Assembly (NCBI GenBank): GCA_016169945.1
Contig: JADLSH010000256.1
Location: 248,001 to 312,000, forward strand
DNA: 64,000 nt
DNA from: Trachythela sp. YZ-2020
Taxonomy: Eukaryota; Cnidaria; Anthozoa; Malacalcyonacea; Clavulariidae
Reading direction: 5' to 3'
Under the pieces are notes generated by a model. That model did no database searches and was not told where the DNA came from. It was given only the letters and a program-made list of their open reading frames with translations. Shown here piece by piece: positions 10,612 through 22,739 of the stretch (its first letter is position 1; the number at the start of each line of letters is the position of its first letter). Both the position numbers and the translations under genes were made by a program.

Positions 10612-13030
10612 AATCACACATCAAACAGAAAAACCACTGCGTCGTGTTCCGACGGTTTCCGATACAACTGTTATTATAAGGCAAACGGACTTGTTCCTAA
10701 TACTTCCTATATGGATTAATTTGTTTACTGAATTACTATTTTCTCTAATAAACTTTATAACATACACAACTGATATGAATTTATATTATGAATATAAAGA
10801 GAATGAGGTATTAAGGAAAAATATAAACTCAGATCAACAAACGTGTCACCAATACAAACCCTACGGGTTTGCCGCATGATATTTGCGTGTTAGTAAACAA
10901 GAAACCGTGATGTGATAAGCGACACTTTTATAAATCTATTCAATCGCTCTACTATTTTAATTCTACTTTGCTATAAAATATGACGCAACGTTTGATAAAA
11001 TGACAAGCTTGTTACACGTTGTGGACAGGCTTACTGTAGTACGAGCTTGTTAAGCCAACAATTTGTGAACAAGATGTGAGATTTTTACATGCGTAAATAA
11101 ACCTAGTAACTTTTGTCATACGCGTATCAGTTTAAAAGCCTATAAAAAAGGGTTTATATAGCATGCAGCAAATTCCGAAGTCAACAACGCATTAATTTAT
11201 AAAAAAATATTTAACTATTATTGTAAGCGCATACCTTTACTTTTGCAAGCCAGATTTTGTCGCATCTTTCCATGTATTGTAGTTACGTGTATATGTAACA
11301 GAGAGCTGGGCTTATACGGCACAAAACTTCCAAAGTTATAAACATACGATAATAAAGAATCGTAGGATGAGACAGCTCAAACATTACAGTCAAACAAGTC
11401 AGACCTAGTTTTCTTACTCTACTGTACGTATAAAGGAGTTGTAAAAAAGCAATTAAACTTTTGATAATTTAATTCAAGTTAAGCTTTAATAGTTAAATAA
11501 TGGATTTAGCTAAGATTGTTTGACCTCACACAATTGTTATGGTAGTCAAATATATAAATATTTCTATTTACTTACTCTAGTGTGTCCAATGTGTATCAAA
11601 TCCATCAATAATCTTTCTTGTACTAAGAAAAGCCTGTCTCAAGCTCGGGTCTCAATCTCAGATCTCTCACTTCGCTTATATAAAGCTTTCCCGCACAATG
11701 TTTGCTTTCATTTTGCTAGCAAATTCCGTTGAAAAATACACCGTGCATCTTCTTTCAAGTATACTGACAAATTTTCGTTTCGTAATCTGCATACTGTTTA
11801 CAAGTTCTCATCCCACGTCCCGGAAATACCAAAATACTCCGGTGAATAGATAGCTTTAAGTTTGTATTTATTCTGAACGCATCAGTATATCACTGAGAGA
11901 TTTATGGATTGAATATCTCTTCATTGGGGACTACAATTTCTTCAACGAGTTTTTCCCATTGGGGACTAGCCTCCGGAAAAGATATGTGTTATTGTATATG
12001 ACATCTTCGCTTCAATAGTTAAAAGCAAGTCTAGAGGTATGAATATTTGCTATAAATATTATTGTTGATTACGGCTCTGAATTGTTACTCGCAGTGATAT
12101 ATAGAACATCATATGGAGATAGACAATACTCACAATTATATATCCTTACGCTACGTATACGCTAACCCGAATAACAACTTCCGTATTTGTATTACGTGCG
12201 GCAGCCATTCTTAGCAGTGTTTATTGAACTACCATATGTCATCGTCTGCAATACTATATACAGTATCTACGTCGCATTTTCAAGCTATACAAATTACAAT
12301 AAACGGCGGAGATACGTACTCAATCATGTATATATATATATACGCCGCTACTACGCTTGCTCACTCAAACAAACATAATATTGTCTGTCAGTCTATTAAC
12401 AAATATTTTAATTGACTGTCTACATAACAGGTATATGTCAATATTGTAAGAATTATTGCTTCAAGAGTCAGCTTACATTGCATTGTGAAACAAGCTGCAT
12501 TACTTTTGCATGTCCGTCTATATCAGAACTTTGCCGAACAGTACTCTATTGACCCAGACAGCATTCCAGAAATTTTTTTACCAAATTTACAGACTAGTTA
12601 TTGGGAGATTTGCTTTGAATTTTTGTGTTTACGTTCAATAAGCGATTTGTGCGGTAAAATTGTGCAATACGTTAGCTACGTTAAAAGACTTGCTTCGTCA
12701 AAACACACTATTAAGCTTTATAAACAAATACGAGCACTAAATTTTTAGGCTGGTTGCAATATACATGAAATTGTAATGCCAATGACAAAGTTGGAAATAA
12801 ACTGCCAAATTATATCGTGTGATATTCTGATTTCTAAATACTAATTTGCCCATGTAAAATTCCGAGTTCGCAAGTCGTACTGTTTTCGTGTTCCGCCGTG
12901 AGTTACGGTCAAACCTCAACACGCCCACACAACCGCGGGCGGCCCGCGTGCAGCCCCCGGGGAAACCGCGGGCAACCTCCGGCCACAAGTATGTAATAAA
13001 CAGGATATAACATATTATTGAGGTATTCGG
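10612..13030. other. No gene recognised
   Basis: A few short ORFs exist. The longest coding-like one is at 12485-12748 (+, 87 codons, GTG start, contains NLQTSYWEICFEFL); it has no recognised domain and no clear splice context. Sequence near 12920-12985 is locally GC-rich with CCGCGGG words. Confidence 0.4.
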
Positions 13031-13032
13031 TA

Positions 13033-13140
13033 ATATCAGTTTTATCACTCTCGTGACGATATCATAATTGTTCCTCGTTCGCTGCGCTCACTCGTGACAA
13101 TTATGATATCGTCCCTCGAGCGATAGAACTGATATCACCT
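13033..13140. mobile_element. Short foldback element (MITE-like)
   Basis: An inverted repeat pairs ATATCAGTTTTATC...GACGATATCATAATTGT with ACAATTATGATATCGTC...GATAGAACTGATAT around a short CTCGTTCGCTGCGCTC loop. There is no coding content. Confidence 0.65.
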
Positions 13141-13367
13141 CACCTCTCATGTGATAACCTGGTATACATATATAGAATTTTCCAACCCAATTTGTTTCAT
13201 AAGTGCCAAAACAAACAGTGCTGTAGGGCAAGAATAGTTCCTGAAGGTAGTCTAATATGTAAACCTGTTCATTGTGGGATTAACGCTACTGTAACTGGCG
13301 ATCCGTGCATTTACTTACCGTAATTATTCGAATAAACGGCGTTTATTAAATTTTTGGTGTTTCAGGT

Positions 13368-13482
13368 GCCGCGTTTATTTGAGGGCGGCGTTTATTCGAG
13401 GGCGGCGTTTATTCGAGGGCGGCGTTTATTCGAGGGCGGCGTTTATTCGAGGGCGGCGTTTATTCGAGGGCGGCGTTTATTG
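13368..13482. repeat. 17-bp minisatellite, about 6.5 copies
   Basis: The unit is GCGGCGTTTATTCGAGG. The first copy has drifted (CGCGTTTATTTGAGG), five are identical and the last is partial. Just upstream, TTATTCGAATAAACG contains the same word in both orientations. Confidence 0.92.
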
Positions 13483-13959
13483 CAAATTTTGAAAACAACA
13501 ACTGTGAATTTATTGTTTAATTAATTAAAACACAACTTAACCAATTTTAACACTCAATCCAAAAAACTAAGAATAAAATTCATGTCTTTTAAATATATAT
13601 ATAAATATATATGGAAATTGAACTGTTCATTGTCTTATATAATGACTAAGTTTCATTCTATTTCAATGTCACTGTTTCCTTCGTGGTCCGAGTCTAACAG
13701 CTGAATAATAGGGCATGCCGCGGGATCGACTTAATGTAATAGATACATGCACGTACGATATTTTGAGCACATTTACATTAAGGATAAAGTGTGCACTAAC
13801 TAGTTTTAAAGATATAAGAGAAATCGACGTGAACTTAATAGGAATCTCCAACACTATGTTACCTATTCTTGTACGTACTTACTGCACTATTGCCAAAATG
13901 AAGTTTGCTTAATTTCTATTGCAAAATTTGCCACGATATACAACTCGAATATGGCCCGC
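13483..13959. other. No gene recognised
   Basis: AT-rich sequence with only short ORFs on both strands and no motif recognised. Confidence 0.4.
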
Positions 13960-15297
13960 CAGCTAGCTAGCCTTTGATTCATTTTAGACTTTAAATAATC
14001 TATGTGTTTTTACCATGTAAGATCATTAGATAAAAATACTCCTAAATCTTTAAAACTATTTACATTACTAATTTCATAATTGGAAATAGATACTAATAAC
14101 GTCCTTGTATTTCCAAGCTTGCGATTGCTGCCAATAAGCATACTTTTTGTTTTCTCAAGATTTAAAGTCAACTTGTTATTATTTAATCACTTCACAATAA
14201 TTAAAAGATCTTCTTTAAGTTCCGTTGCTAGATCTTGGCGATTTGAGTTATACAGTAACAGTAGATTACCGTATCGTCAGCATAGAGTAGCACTTTGGAA
14301 TAAGTAACCGTAGTTGGTATTAAGTTTTCAATATAGATGATAAACAGTAACGGACCCAAGATACTGCCTTCGGGCACGCCAACAGTGATTGGAAGCGAAT
14401 CAGACAGTTCGTTACCACAGGACGTTCGTTGCTTTCTGTTGTTGAGGTATGACTGAAACCACTGGAGGGTGGATGGATTTATACCAAGTTTTGATAACTT
14501 AGTAAGCAATATTCCGCGATCTACAGTGTCGAACGCCTTTCGCAGGTCCAAAAATACTGCTCCACAAAACTTCCCCTTTTCGATATTATGTATAATTTCG
14601 TCCATGAAGTTAGAAAGAGCAGATTCCGTCGAACGTTTTCGTCTAAAACAAAACTGCATGTTGGAGAGTAGATTATTTGAGTTCAAATGTTCATACAGTT
14701 GTATGTGAACAGCTCTTTCCAAGATTTTGCTAAGCGTGGGCAACATGGAAATTGGACGATAATTTGTCGGATTAGTCCTGTTTCCTGATTTACACAAAGC
14801 TGATACTTTTGAGCATTATTTAATCGAATTGATATATTTAACAGCTTAGTGATTGAAGGACATATTGAATGGACAGCACATTTCAACAATCTAGCGCTAA
14901 TTTTTTCTAAGCCTATAGCTTTATTAATTTTAAGGGAAAGTAGTTGCTGAAGCTCTGTTGACTCGTCTAGCTCATTTAATTGAAAAGAGGTTTCTAGCAA
15001 GTCTACCACAGTCTCAGTTAAAATATTTAAAGATGCTATTTTATCTGCAAGGATTTTTTCAATGGACACAAAATACGAATTCAGAGCTGAAGCGATGGAC
15101 TTTGAAGTGGAGTGCTGAACATCATCTGATATAATGCATTGTGGACTTGAGGTTTTGACACTACGACAGGCAGCTTCGTTAACAGCCGTCCAAATTTTAG
15201 TCGTGATTTCTAAGCTTTCTATACATTTTCCAATAACTATTTGAATTTGTTTTAATGGCTTTCCGATGATGATAATCACGATCTCGCATAGCTTCAC
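13960..15297 (-). pseudogene. LINE reverse transcriptase, frameshifted
   Basis: The fingers and palm are in the 14228-14797 frame: NYRPISMLPTLSKILE, then AVFLDLRKAFDTVD (first Asp), VPEGSILGPLLFIIYI and the active site LLYADDTVIY. The usual PQGS is PEGS here. The upstream linker is in another frame (14683-15297; contains KINKAIGLEKISARLL). The C-terminal part is readable in a third frame to about 13960 (LTLNLEKTKSMLI, SFKDLGVFLS) with stops. It makes no intact enzyme. RT copies element RNA at the nicked target. Confidence 0.8.
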
Positions 15298-15480
15298 TAA
15301 TTTTGTTATTCATCCATGGTAACGGTATACCCTTCACACGGCGCTTTCTTTATCGGTGCATGTTCGTCCGAAATATCAGAAAATAAACTATTCCAAGTGA
15401 GTAAAGCGTCATCAATGTTTTCTTCGTTGTCAACAATATTCCAGGGAACGTTATTAAGGTCTCTATTGAATGCGTTAACA

Positions 15481-16300
15481 TCAAAGTGTTTTTAAGAGCG
15501 GTATTTTATTGTTCTTGGTTGTGCCTTTGGAACGCCAACTTTCAATACACAAAATACAGGGTGTATAAAAAAAACTGCAAATACCATAATTTGTATGCAC
15601 GAGATCATACATTAGAATTTCAATGGCTGTGCAAATAATTACGCATCTGGGATTTGAAAATACGTTTCCACGTGCAGCACGATGCTCATTATTTACAAGG
15701 ATCACATCAATTAATGACTGAGCGGTGTCAGTTACTCGAGTAGGCTCTTTTATAAGTTGTGTTAAGTCCATCGTGTGCATAAAATTTAAAAGCTTTTGTT
15801 TTTCTCTTGAACGGAATTTACAATTCGGTAGCAAGTTTACATTTAGATCTCCCGAAAACACCAAGTCCGATTTTTCCAAGCCCAAAGCAGGTATACAGCT
15901 GTGAAGGTTAGACATTAAGTCATCAAAATGTTTATCCGGAGCTCAATAAGAGCAACAAATTATCGTAGGTTTACACTTCGCCAGAGTAAGTTCAAACCAT
16001 AAACATTCGTTCTCGCCAACATTGTCATTGATATCGTTTCTGACACGAAAAGGCAAGCTAACTCTAACAAAAAGAGCCACCCCACCATAGCCTTCCTTTA
16101 CTCCAGTCCTGTCCCTTCTCACACAAACAAGTCCAGGCAGTGATATTTCAAAGTCTTGCAAAGTTTCATCTAACCATGTTTCAGATAATGTGAGAACATC
16201 AGTCGTTTTATTGTCCAATCCTTCCAGGCTTAACGAGTCAGACTTGTGTCGAATACTTCCAGAGAAAAACACCAACATCTCATACACAGTGTCAGATCTA
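15481..16300 (-). pseudogene. LINE AP endonuclease, frameshifted
   Basis: Two frames cover the endonuclease. The first (to 15943) contains VLTLSETWLDETL, where the ET pair is the metal-binding Glu, and GYGGVALFVR. The second (15481-15915) contains SGDLNVNLLP, the catalytic D-x-N, and SLIDVILVNN. The final SDH block is lost. The nuclease normally nicks target DNA to prime reverse transcription. The frame change falls at about 15940. Confidence 0.78.
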
Positions 16301-16355
16301 AACACTAAGATTAAATATATTTTTTTCTGCATCTCACTCGATTGAAATTGATGTA

Positions 16356-16600
16356 TAAGGTTTAGGTGGATGGATATTTCGAGTGAAATATTATATACAA
16401 TATTTTTAGACCTGAACGGGAACGGCTGCGAAAAATGCAACTCTAAGTCCTCCGACAGGAATTGAATCTGCGGCCGTGCGATTACGGTGCAGCGCTCTGA
16501 CCACTGAGCTACAGAGTCCAGTTGCCAAGCGTTAACCACAAGTTCATCTATATATATATATAGATTCGGGTAATGCGGGTTGTGATAAGGTAAGTTACAA
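16356..16600 (-). repeat. tRNA-derived SINE, copy on minus
   Basis: On minus, a tRNA-like module runs 16521 to 16452, with an A-box-like TAGCTCAGTGG and a B-box-like GATTCAATTCC. It is followed by a body with TTGCATTTTTCGCAGCCGTT and a tail ATATCCATCCACCTAAACC. Upstream of the tRNA-like module it shares TTATCACAACCCGCA with the copy at 50.8 kb, so the repeat extends 5' of the tRNA part. A second copy of the body tail lies at 16600-16690. Confidence 0.72.
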
Positions 16601-16729
16601 GATGTTTTTTTCTGCATCTCACTCGATTGAAATTGAGGTAGAAGGTTTAGGTGGATGGATATTTCGCAGTGAAATATTATATACAATATTTGTATATATG
16701 TCTAAAAATACTGTTCGCAAATTTTCCAT

Positions 16730-17225
16730 CACTCCCTCCCGAAGTACCTGAGTAACGACTTGGAAAACGTCCAAAAGAGAGCCCTGGCAATCATTTCCCC
16801 TAACCTATCATACGAAGATAACCTTGTGATTTTTAATTTAGCTTCCTTAAACGAAAGACGCATGCAATTATGCCACAAACTGTTCTCGTCCGTCGTTAAT
16901 TCTGAATCTCATCGGCTGCACAAATTACTACCCACCCTGCATGAAGAAAAGTACAATATTCGGAAGAAGCGGGTCTTCGACATTCCAAAGGTACATACCA
17001 ATCGCTTCAAGATTTTATTCCTTCTATGTGCATGTTTTAACATATTTTAAGTTTTGTGTATTCAACGAACTCCTTATCAACTTTTAAAGTTTTTAGATCA
17101 AACTCTTTTTATAATTCTTTATTCACTCTTACTTTAAATATATTTGTAAATAAATTACGCAATTCAGCCATCGATGGCTGCAATGTAATTATTCGAATAA
17201 ACTATCTATCTATCCATCTATCCAA
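16730..17225 (+). pseudogene. LINE 3' end: RT C-terminus and microsatellite tail
   Basis: The frame 16760-17050 reads LENVQKRALAIISPNLSYED..., the usual C-terminal region of CR1/jockey-like RTs (an NVQKRA block after the thumb). It is followed by about 150 bp of 3' UTR and a tail of ATCT/ATCC repeats at 17197-17224. Only the last part of the element is present, typical of 5' truncation. It is a different family from the neighbour at 17230-22040. Confidence 0.75.
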
Positions 17226-17258
17226 ACAGAGCCTCAAAATCACTCAATTAGCCTTGAG

Positions 17259-17985
17259 TTGAATAATGGCAACAAATACTCGGCCCTGCATATTGAGGAC
17301 GACGGGGAAGTGGACAATAGTGATGACGAAATTGAAGTTATAGAAAATCCTGCTGGTAGTAAAAGCGTACACTCTTCATATTACACACCTGAAACAAAGT
17401 CGTCCAGGAAACCACAAGACCTCGGACCTCACAGATACAGTAATAAAAATATCGGAATCAGCAACCCAGAATCAGCACAAACAACGAAAGTTTGCCATCC
17501 TGTGGGACTCAATGATCAAGCACTTAAACCCTAGAAAACTTCAACATGGGCTTTAGCATAAAGTCATAGTAAAAACATTCCCGGGTGCGCATGTAGAGGA
17601 TATGAGCCATTACGTGAAGCCAACCCTAGCCACAAATCCAGCCCAAGTCATTTTACATATTCGTGCAACGACTTGAAAAACAAGTCACCCAGTACCTTGC
17701 TTAAATCTGTAGATAACCTTGGAGAGATGATTACGCGACAGAGTAAAGACTTCAAGCTGACATTATCAGAAATTATAACCTGAAGCGACGACGAAAGTGT
17801 AGCTGATACGGTAAATCTTTATAACGAACTTTTAGCTAACCTCTGCCTAAAACGAAATTGGGGACTCATTAAGAACACTAAAGAAAAGTCATTTAAATAA
17901 TTACGGACTCCATTTAAATAAAAGTGGTTCGGCAGTCCTAGCTAAGAATATCAAATATTATGTAAGTAAAAATATGCATTGACTG
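17259..17985 (+). pseudogene. LINE ORF1 with SGNH-esterase-like domain
   Basis: The first open part (17259-17534) is acidic and low-complexity. Downstream, blocks recur across frames: KVIVKTFPGAHVEDM (about 17560-17610), PAQVILHI followed by a damaged Gly-x-Asn-Asp site (about 17640-17680), LTLSEIITRSDD, and NNYGLHLNKSGSAVLA with the catalytic His (about 17895-17945). This order is that of SGNH hydrolase domains found in ORF1 proteins of CR1/L2-type LINEs. At least one single-base loss lies in the Asn-Asp block and several stops follow. Confidence 0.65.
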
Positions 17986-18029
17986 TGTAAGGAAATTCCA
18001 GTACAGTATTAATTCTACAAATAGCACAG

Positions 18030-18560
18030 TGAAACATGATAATAAACCTTATCCAAGGTTAATTAGCTTTAAAATTGGCTATCTAAATATTACGAGTCTT
18101 TTAAAATATATAGAAGAGTCATGAATTTTCATGCATGAGGTAAGCTTCGATTTACTAAGTATTAATGAAACAAGACTTGATGACTCTATACACAACGATG
18201 AAGTTAAGATCGCGGGTTTTGATATAGTAAGAAAATATAGAAATCGAAAAGGTGGAGGTGTTGCAATCTACTTACGAAATACAATTCCTCACACGGTACG
18301 AGACGATTTAATACAAGCAGGCACAGACATAGAGGCAATTTGCCTCGAAATCAATAAACAAAAAAATAAACCTAAGCTCAAACATAGAATTATTTCACAA
18401 ATTTGAAAACTTCCTACAAAAAGCAGATGACGAAAATAAGGAACTTATCATAACAGGCGATCTAAACTGCAACCTTCTAGCAACTGAGAAAAATACTCAC
18501 ACTAAAAAAATTAACGATCCAATAGATGTTTATCAATTACAACAACACATAAAGTGCCCG
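18030..18560 (+). pseudogene. LINE AP endonuclease fragment
   Basis: The frame 18131-18406 contains FDLLSINETRLDDSI (Glu site) and GGGVAIYLRN. The continuation in another frame holds LIITGDLNCNLL (Asp-x-Asn site, about 18445-18480). A stop and a frame change separate them. Confidence 0.75.
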
Positions 18561-18974
18561 ACAAGACTTACCATTACCATCAAAACCTAACTCTAACAAA
18601 AATAGACGGTACCAAGTCTATGAATTCCGGGGTAACACACTTGGGGATAATGATCATAGCCTTGTTTATATATGCAGAAAAAATAGCATCCCAAAAGAGA
18701 AGCCTAAAATTGTCGAAACAAGACAATTTAAACATTTTAATACGCTCAACTTCAACATGATTTAGGTAATGCGTTTATTTCGTTTCTATGCTATACAGAC
18801 GCAAACATAGCATGGCAAGCTTGAAAAGAAACTTTCCTTGAAGTTGCTGATCTTCACGCACGAGTCAGAGGACGAAAAGTCAAAAGCGAATACAAACCAT
18901 GGTTAACTAACGAAATCAAAACTATGAGTAACTATAGAGATTATCTAAAGAAAAAACATTACCAGAAATATGGG

Positions 18975-20135
18975 AGAAGATGGCAACGGACATGCGCACA
19001 AGCCGCATATTGCCAAAATATGGCGACCAAATATCCAAATATATATCAAATTTTCACTTGCTTTGCTTAAATATTTCATGGTTGCGCAGCTCGATTATAG
19101 TAACGGCATGAATGGCCAATATTTGTAACGCAAAATTGTCAGCATTTATCCATGTCTAGGTACTTCCCGAAATCGATGTATTTTTATTGCCAGATTGACG
19201 GATTATACAGTGTAATCTATAGTAATAACGCAATATATGAGGTAAAACCTCGCCGAATAAGCCAACATCCTTTCGGGGCTGGTATTAATACAGGTAAAAA
19301 AAACTGTGATTATTCCACGGCAAACGACTTCCAGAATCGTTTGAAAATCGGCCTTTTTCGTAGTTCTAAGAGTCGTCAATATGGCGTCTTTAAATCTAAA
19401 TGTTTGCGAAAAGACAAGCATGATAACGTTTTATATGCTGCTTCGAGCGGCCATGTTTTTTGTTTAATTAGCAAGGTTAGTTTCCAGTCTTTTACTACAG
19501 AAAAACAGAGAGATTTGTGTGATCTGGTGACTTGGTTTCGTGTCGAATTAGTAATTTGCGTGCATATATTTCGAGCTAATTTCCATGGAAAACTTGTACT
19601 GAAAAAAGGTCAGCAAGTATCAGGTGTCACGTCATACTGGGATTTCATACCACAATCGCGGGATAAAAATATCCATTTTCCCCCTTAAATTTCTCGTTTC
19701 TCGCTTTATAGGCTGTATAACATTCTTAAGATAGATGCACAGCTTTATACTCCTGAGATATTGCGCTATCTCCTGTACGTTGTGGATGTTTGTTTTGGAA
19801 GTGATAAAAAGTGCGGTACTTTTGGCCTCAAAGTCACGTAACTTTGCACCTTTACTAAAAAAAATATCTCAAAATAAGCCTGCGCCCCGCGTTTGAAGCG
19901 TCTCAACGCTGTTTTGCCCTGTGCAATGTTAAAATGTACTCCAAATTCAAAACGACGGGGTTCTCGCGAACATTTTGGTCAATTTGGTGGGAAAATTGGG
20001 AAGTTGCGACTTTGCAAGCCGTCTGCAGTAGAAAAATCCCCCATAGAATTCTATTATGAAGTGAATACCCGCTTACCAAACGCAGTCGCAAAATGTGACC
20101 AATTAGTATTAAATCTTTAACATTTCATTAATCGC
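18975..20135. mobile_element. Insertion inside the LINE linker
   Basis: The LINE reading (NYRDYLKKKHYQK up to about 18970; RNQVNRVIKEAKANYYKSKK from about 20140) is interrupted by about 1.16 kb of unrelated sequence. It contains a 178-codon ORF (19152-19688, +) and a shorter one (19893-20120, +), neither with a recognised domain. No clear terminal repeat or target duplication was found, so the element type is unknown. Confidence 0.55.
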
Positions 20136-20149
20136 ATAAACGTTGTAGA

Positions 20150-21460
20150 AACCAAGTAAATCGCGTAATTAAGGAAGCAAAAGCTAACTACTATAAATCA
20201 AAGAAAATAGTAACATTAGAAAATAGTAACAATGCCAAAGATTGCGGGAAAGTTATAAACGAACTTTTAAACAAACAATCTAAATGCACGCAAATGAGGT
20301 AAAAGGCAGTAAAGTAACTGATGACATGAACATTGCAAACGAATTCAACAACTTTTTCTCCACAATAGGATCAAGGTTAGCGAATGATATTACACCAACT
20401 GATTTTTATTTTTCTGTGTAACATCTGGATCCAAAGTCATTGAATTCAAGAATATAACCCATTCGGAATAAGAGAGCGTATTAATGGAAGATAAAGCCTG
20501 TAAAGCATCTGGTCTTGAAAGAATCTCAAACAGACTCTTAAAAGCCGCAGGAAGCACAATTATCGAATCATTTGTCTACATATAATTAGTTAACCTATCT
20601 TTTAGCACCGGAATTTTCCCAAACGAAATGAAATCTGCAAAAGTTACCCCTATTTATAAGACAGGAGAGAAATCTGACAGACCTATATCTGTGATATCGG
20701 CCGTGGCAAAAACATTCTAAAAGATTGTTTACAACCAACTAAACAACATCCTTAACGAGTTTTCAGGTTTTCGTACTCGACATTCAACGGAAACTACACT
20801 CCTTCACACTACAAACCAATTACTCGTAAACATGGACAAGGGTTTGATTAACGGCATACTATTTTTAGATCTTAAAAAAGCTTTTGACACAGTCGACCAT
20901 GAGATACTTATTTCTAAATTAGAACGTTTATGGAATAAGAGGAAGAACCCTACAATGGTTCAGATCATACATTCACGAAAGGAAACAAATGTGCAAATTA
21001 ACGACTCGATTTCAAATGTTAAAAAGATCACATGTGGAGTCCCCTTGGTCCTCTACTTTTTCTTATTTACATAAACTATCCGCCCAATTTTTTAGAACCT
21101 ACTCGAGAGTCTATGTTTGCGGACGATACCAACATATCATGCCGTGGCATTGAGCACAAACTAAATTAGTATATACCGACCTCGAAAACGTACATAAATG
21201 GCTAACAGCCAACAATTAACGTTGAATAAAGAAAAAATATAATTTATGATAGTCGGATCTCGGCAAAAATTAAATGATATTCCCAGTATTTCACACATAT
21301 ATAGTCATTGGAGGCCAGACAATAAATCAAGTATCCCACAAAAAAGTTTTAGGGGTTATAATTGACGATCAATTAAGGTGGCGTGATCATAATGATGCAC
21401 GGTGTAAAAAATGATGGAAACAACTCAATCTGAAAAGCCCGTTATGGGAGATCTTATTAA

Positions 21461-21491
<31 letters not shown>

Positions 21492-21840
21492 TCACAAAGC
21501 TACAAAAACTTCAAAAACGAGACGCTCTGGTGATAACAAATTCACGTTATGACGTCAGATCACTCGAGATATTTGATAACCTTAAATGGGAGCCAATTGA
21601 ATCTACTTTACTAAAAGGGAACAAATAATGACCTTTAAGGCATTAAAAGGCATGGTACCAACTTATTTGACACCAATAATCGAAAGCTTTACCTAGATAA
21701 ACCAAATACAAATTTCTTAAAACGTAGTTTTTATTATCGAGGAGCAATGTCCTGGAATAGGCTACCACTCGAAATCGTCATTAAATACGGCGATTTGTCA
21801 ATCGAATCATTCAAAAGACTCATAAATAATATATGACGAT
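20150..21840 (+). pseudogene. LINE reverse transcriptase, many frame changes
   Basis: Recognisable blocks in order: FRTRHSTETTLL, GILFLDLKKAFDTVDHEIL (20850-20905), the PxGS region near 21035-21060, FADDTN (about 21115-21135), then KVLGVIIDDQLRW (about 21340-21380) and a C-terminal end RLPLEIVIKYGDLSIESF to a stop near 21837. At least six frame changes or stops occur, so no active enzyme can be made. An ATA-rich microsatellite interrupts it at 21463-21492. Confidence 0.8.
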
Positions 21841-21987
21841 ATACATATCGTAATTGCAAAATATTAGTTTTGGACATCAATGTAAATAGTTTTTATTAGG
21901 TAATTTGATTATGCATTGTATTTTAATTGTTACACGGCTCTTTGAAAACCAGCAAAACTGAAAGACCACCGTGTATGTAAATAAGTT

Positions 21988-22035
21988 TAAATAATAATAA
22001 TAATAATATTAATAATAATAATAATAATAATAATA
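21988..22035. repeat. AAT microsatellite, LINE 3' tail
   Basis: A run of AAT triplets with one interruption, directly after the LINE 3' UTR. Confidence 0.85.
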
Positions 22036-22040
22036 TATTT

Positions 22041-22460
22041 ATAGTTTATTATCTCAAACGTTTAATTTGTTTGAAACGATCACAAAATGGATTCAATTAA
22101 ATTCGCTTTGCTACAAAATATATGTTGCTTCTATATGATTTTTGAGGTTCACATCGTAGTTTTATTAGTAATTATACAACACTAAAATATTTGGGCCGAT
22201 GTATTCAGTATTAATGTCAGTAGAGTGTTCCGCAAATTGTAAAATTATCACTTGAGAAAACCGAGTTTAAAGTTTTTGCATATATTAGAATAATTTAAAT
22301 AAAACAATATAACAGAAGAAAGGGACAATCGAATCAACCAACCACATACCTTGGTTTTACCCTACGAAGATGCGGGATAAGCTGTATATCTCAGTTTTGT
22401 GTATACTTCTGCGTTTAAAATTATACAGATATGATAAATAATGTTTTGAAAAAGACCACC
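22041..22460. other. No gene seen
   Basis: AT-rich spacer between the LINE tail and the TTAA-flanked element; only short ORFs. Confidence 0.4.
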
Positions 22461-22739
22461 TTAAGGTGACTCCCTAGGGTTTTTGCATTACAGATTTATT
22501 ATAAATTTTATAAATTCACACGTTTCCACAATAATTTACAAAAGTTAATTAGAGAATTACAAGTTTAAATTACAAGAGAAATTGATACAAAATCATTACC
22601 GTGTGCAGTGGCCAAAGTAGCTATAAGCTTTCGAGTTGGTCACTGCCTACGCTTAATTATTATTCAAAATTGAGGACGGTATCTACTTAGATAGATAATT
22701 AAATCTCCACATATACTGTAAGCGGGATTACTGATCTAT

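Larger units (their letters stand above)
13960..16320 (-). mobile_element. LINE (AP-endonuclease type), decayed, minus strand
   Basis: Reading on minus, an AP-like endonuclease (16300 to about 15481) is followed by a linker (15480-14800) and an RT (14797 to about 13960). ORF1 and the 5' end are not seen. Family features are those of jockey/CR1/L2-type LINEs. A SINE copy lies directly at its 5' side (16356 onward), apparently at the junction. Confidence 0.85.
17230..22040 (+). mobile_element. LINE with esterase-like ORF1, decayed but near full length
   Basis: The order is ORF1-like region (17259-17985), AP endonuclease (18030-18560), a linker interrupted by an insertion (about 18975-20135), RT (20150-21840), and a 3' end with an AAT-rich tail (21988-22035). 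The C-terminal words (KTSKTERPPCM at about 21940-21980) and layout fit L2/CR1-like LINEs. Many stops and indels occur. It is the most complete LINE of the window. Confidence 0.82.

Noticed and set aside
13368..13482. Possible CRISPR-like array
   Set aside because: Direct head-to-tail 17-bp units without spacers.
19152..19688. 178-codon ORF as a real gene
   Set aside because: No domain, irregular composition, inside an insertion in a dead LINE; kept only as part of the insertion entry.
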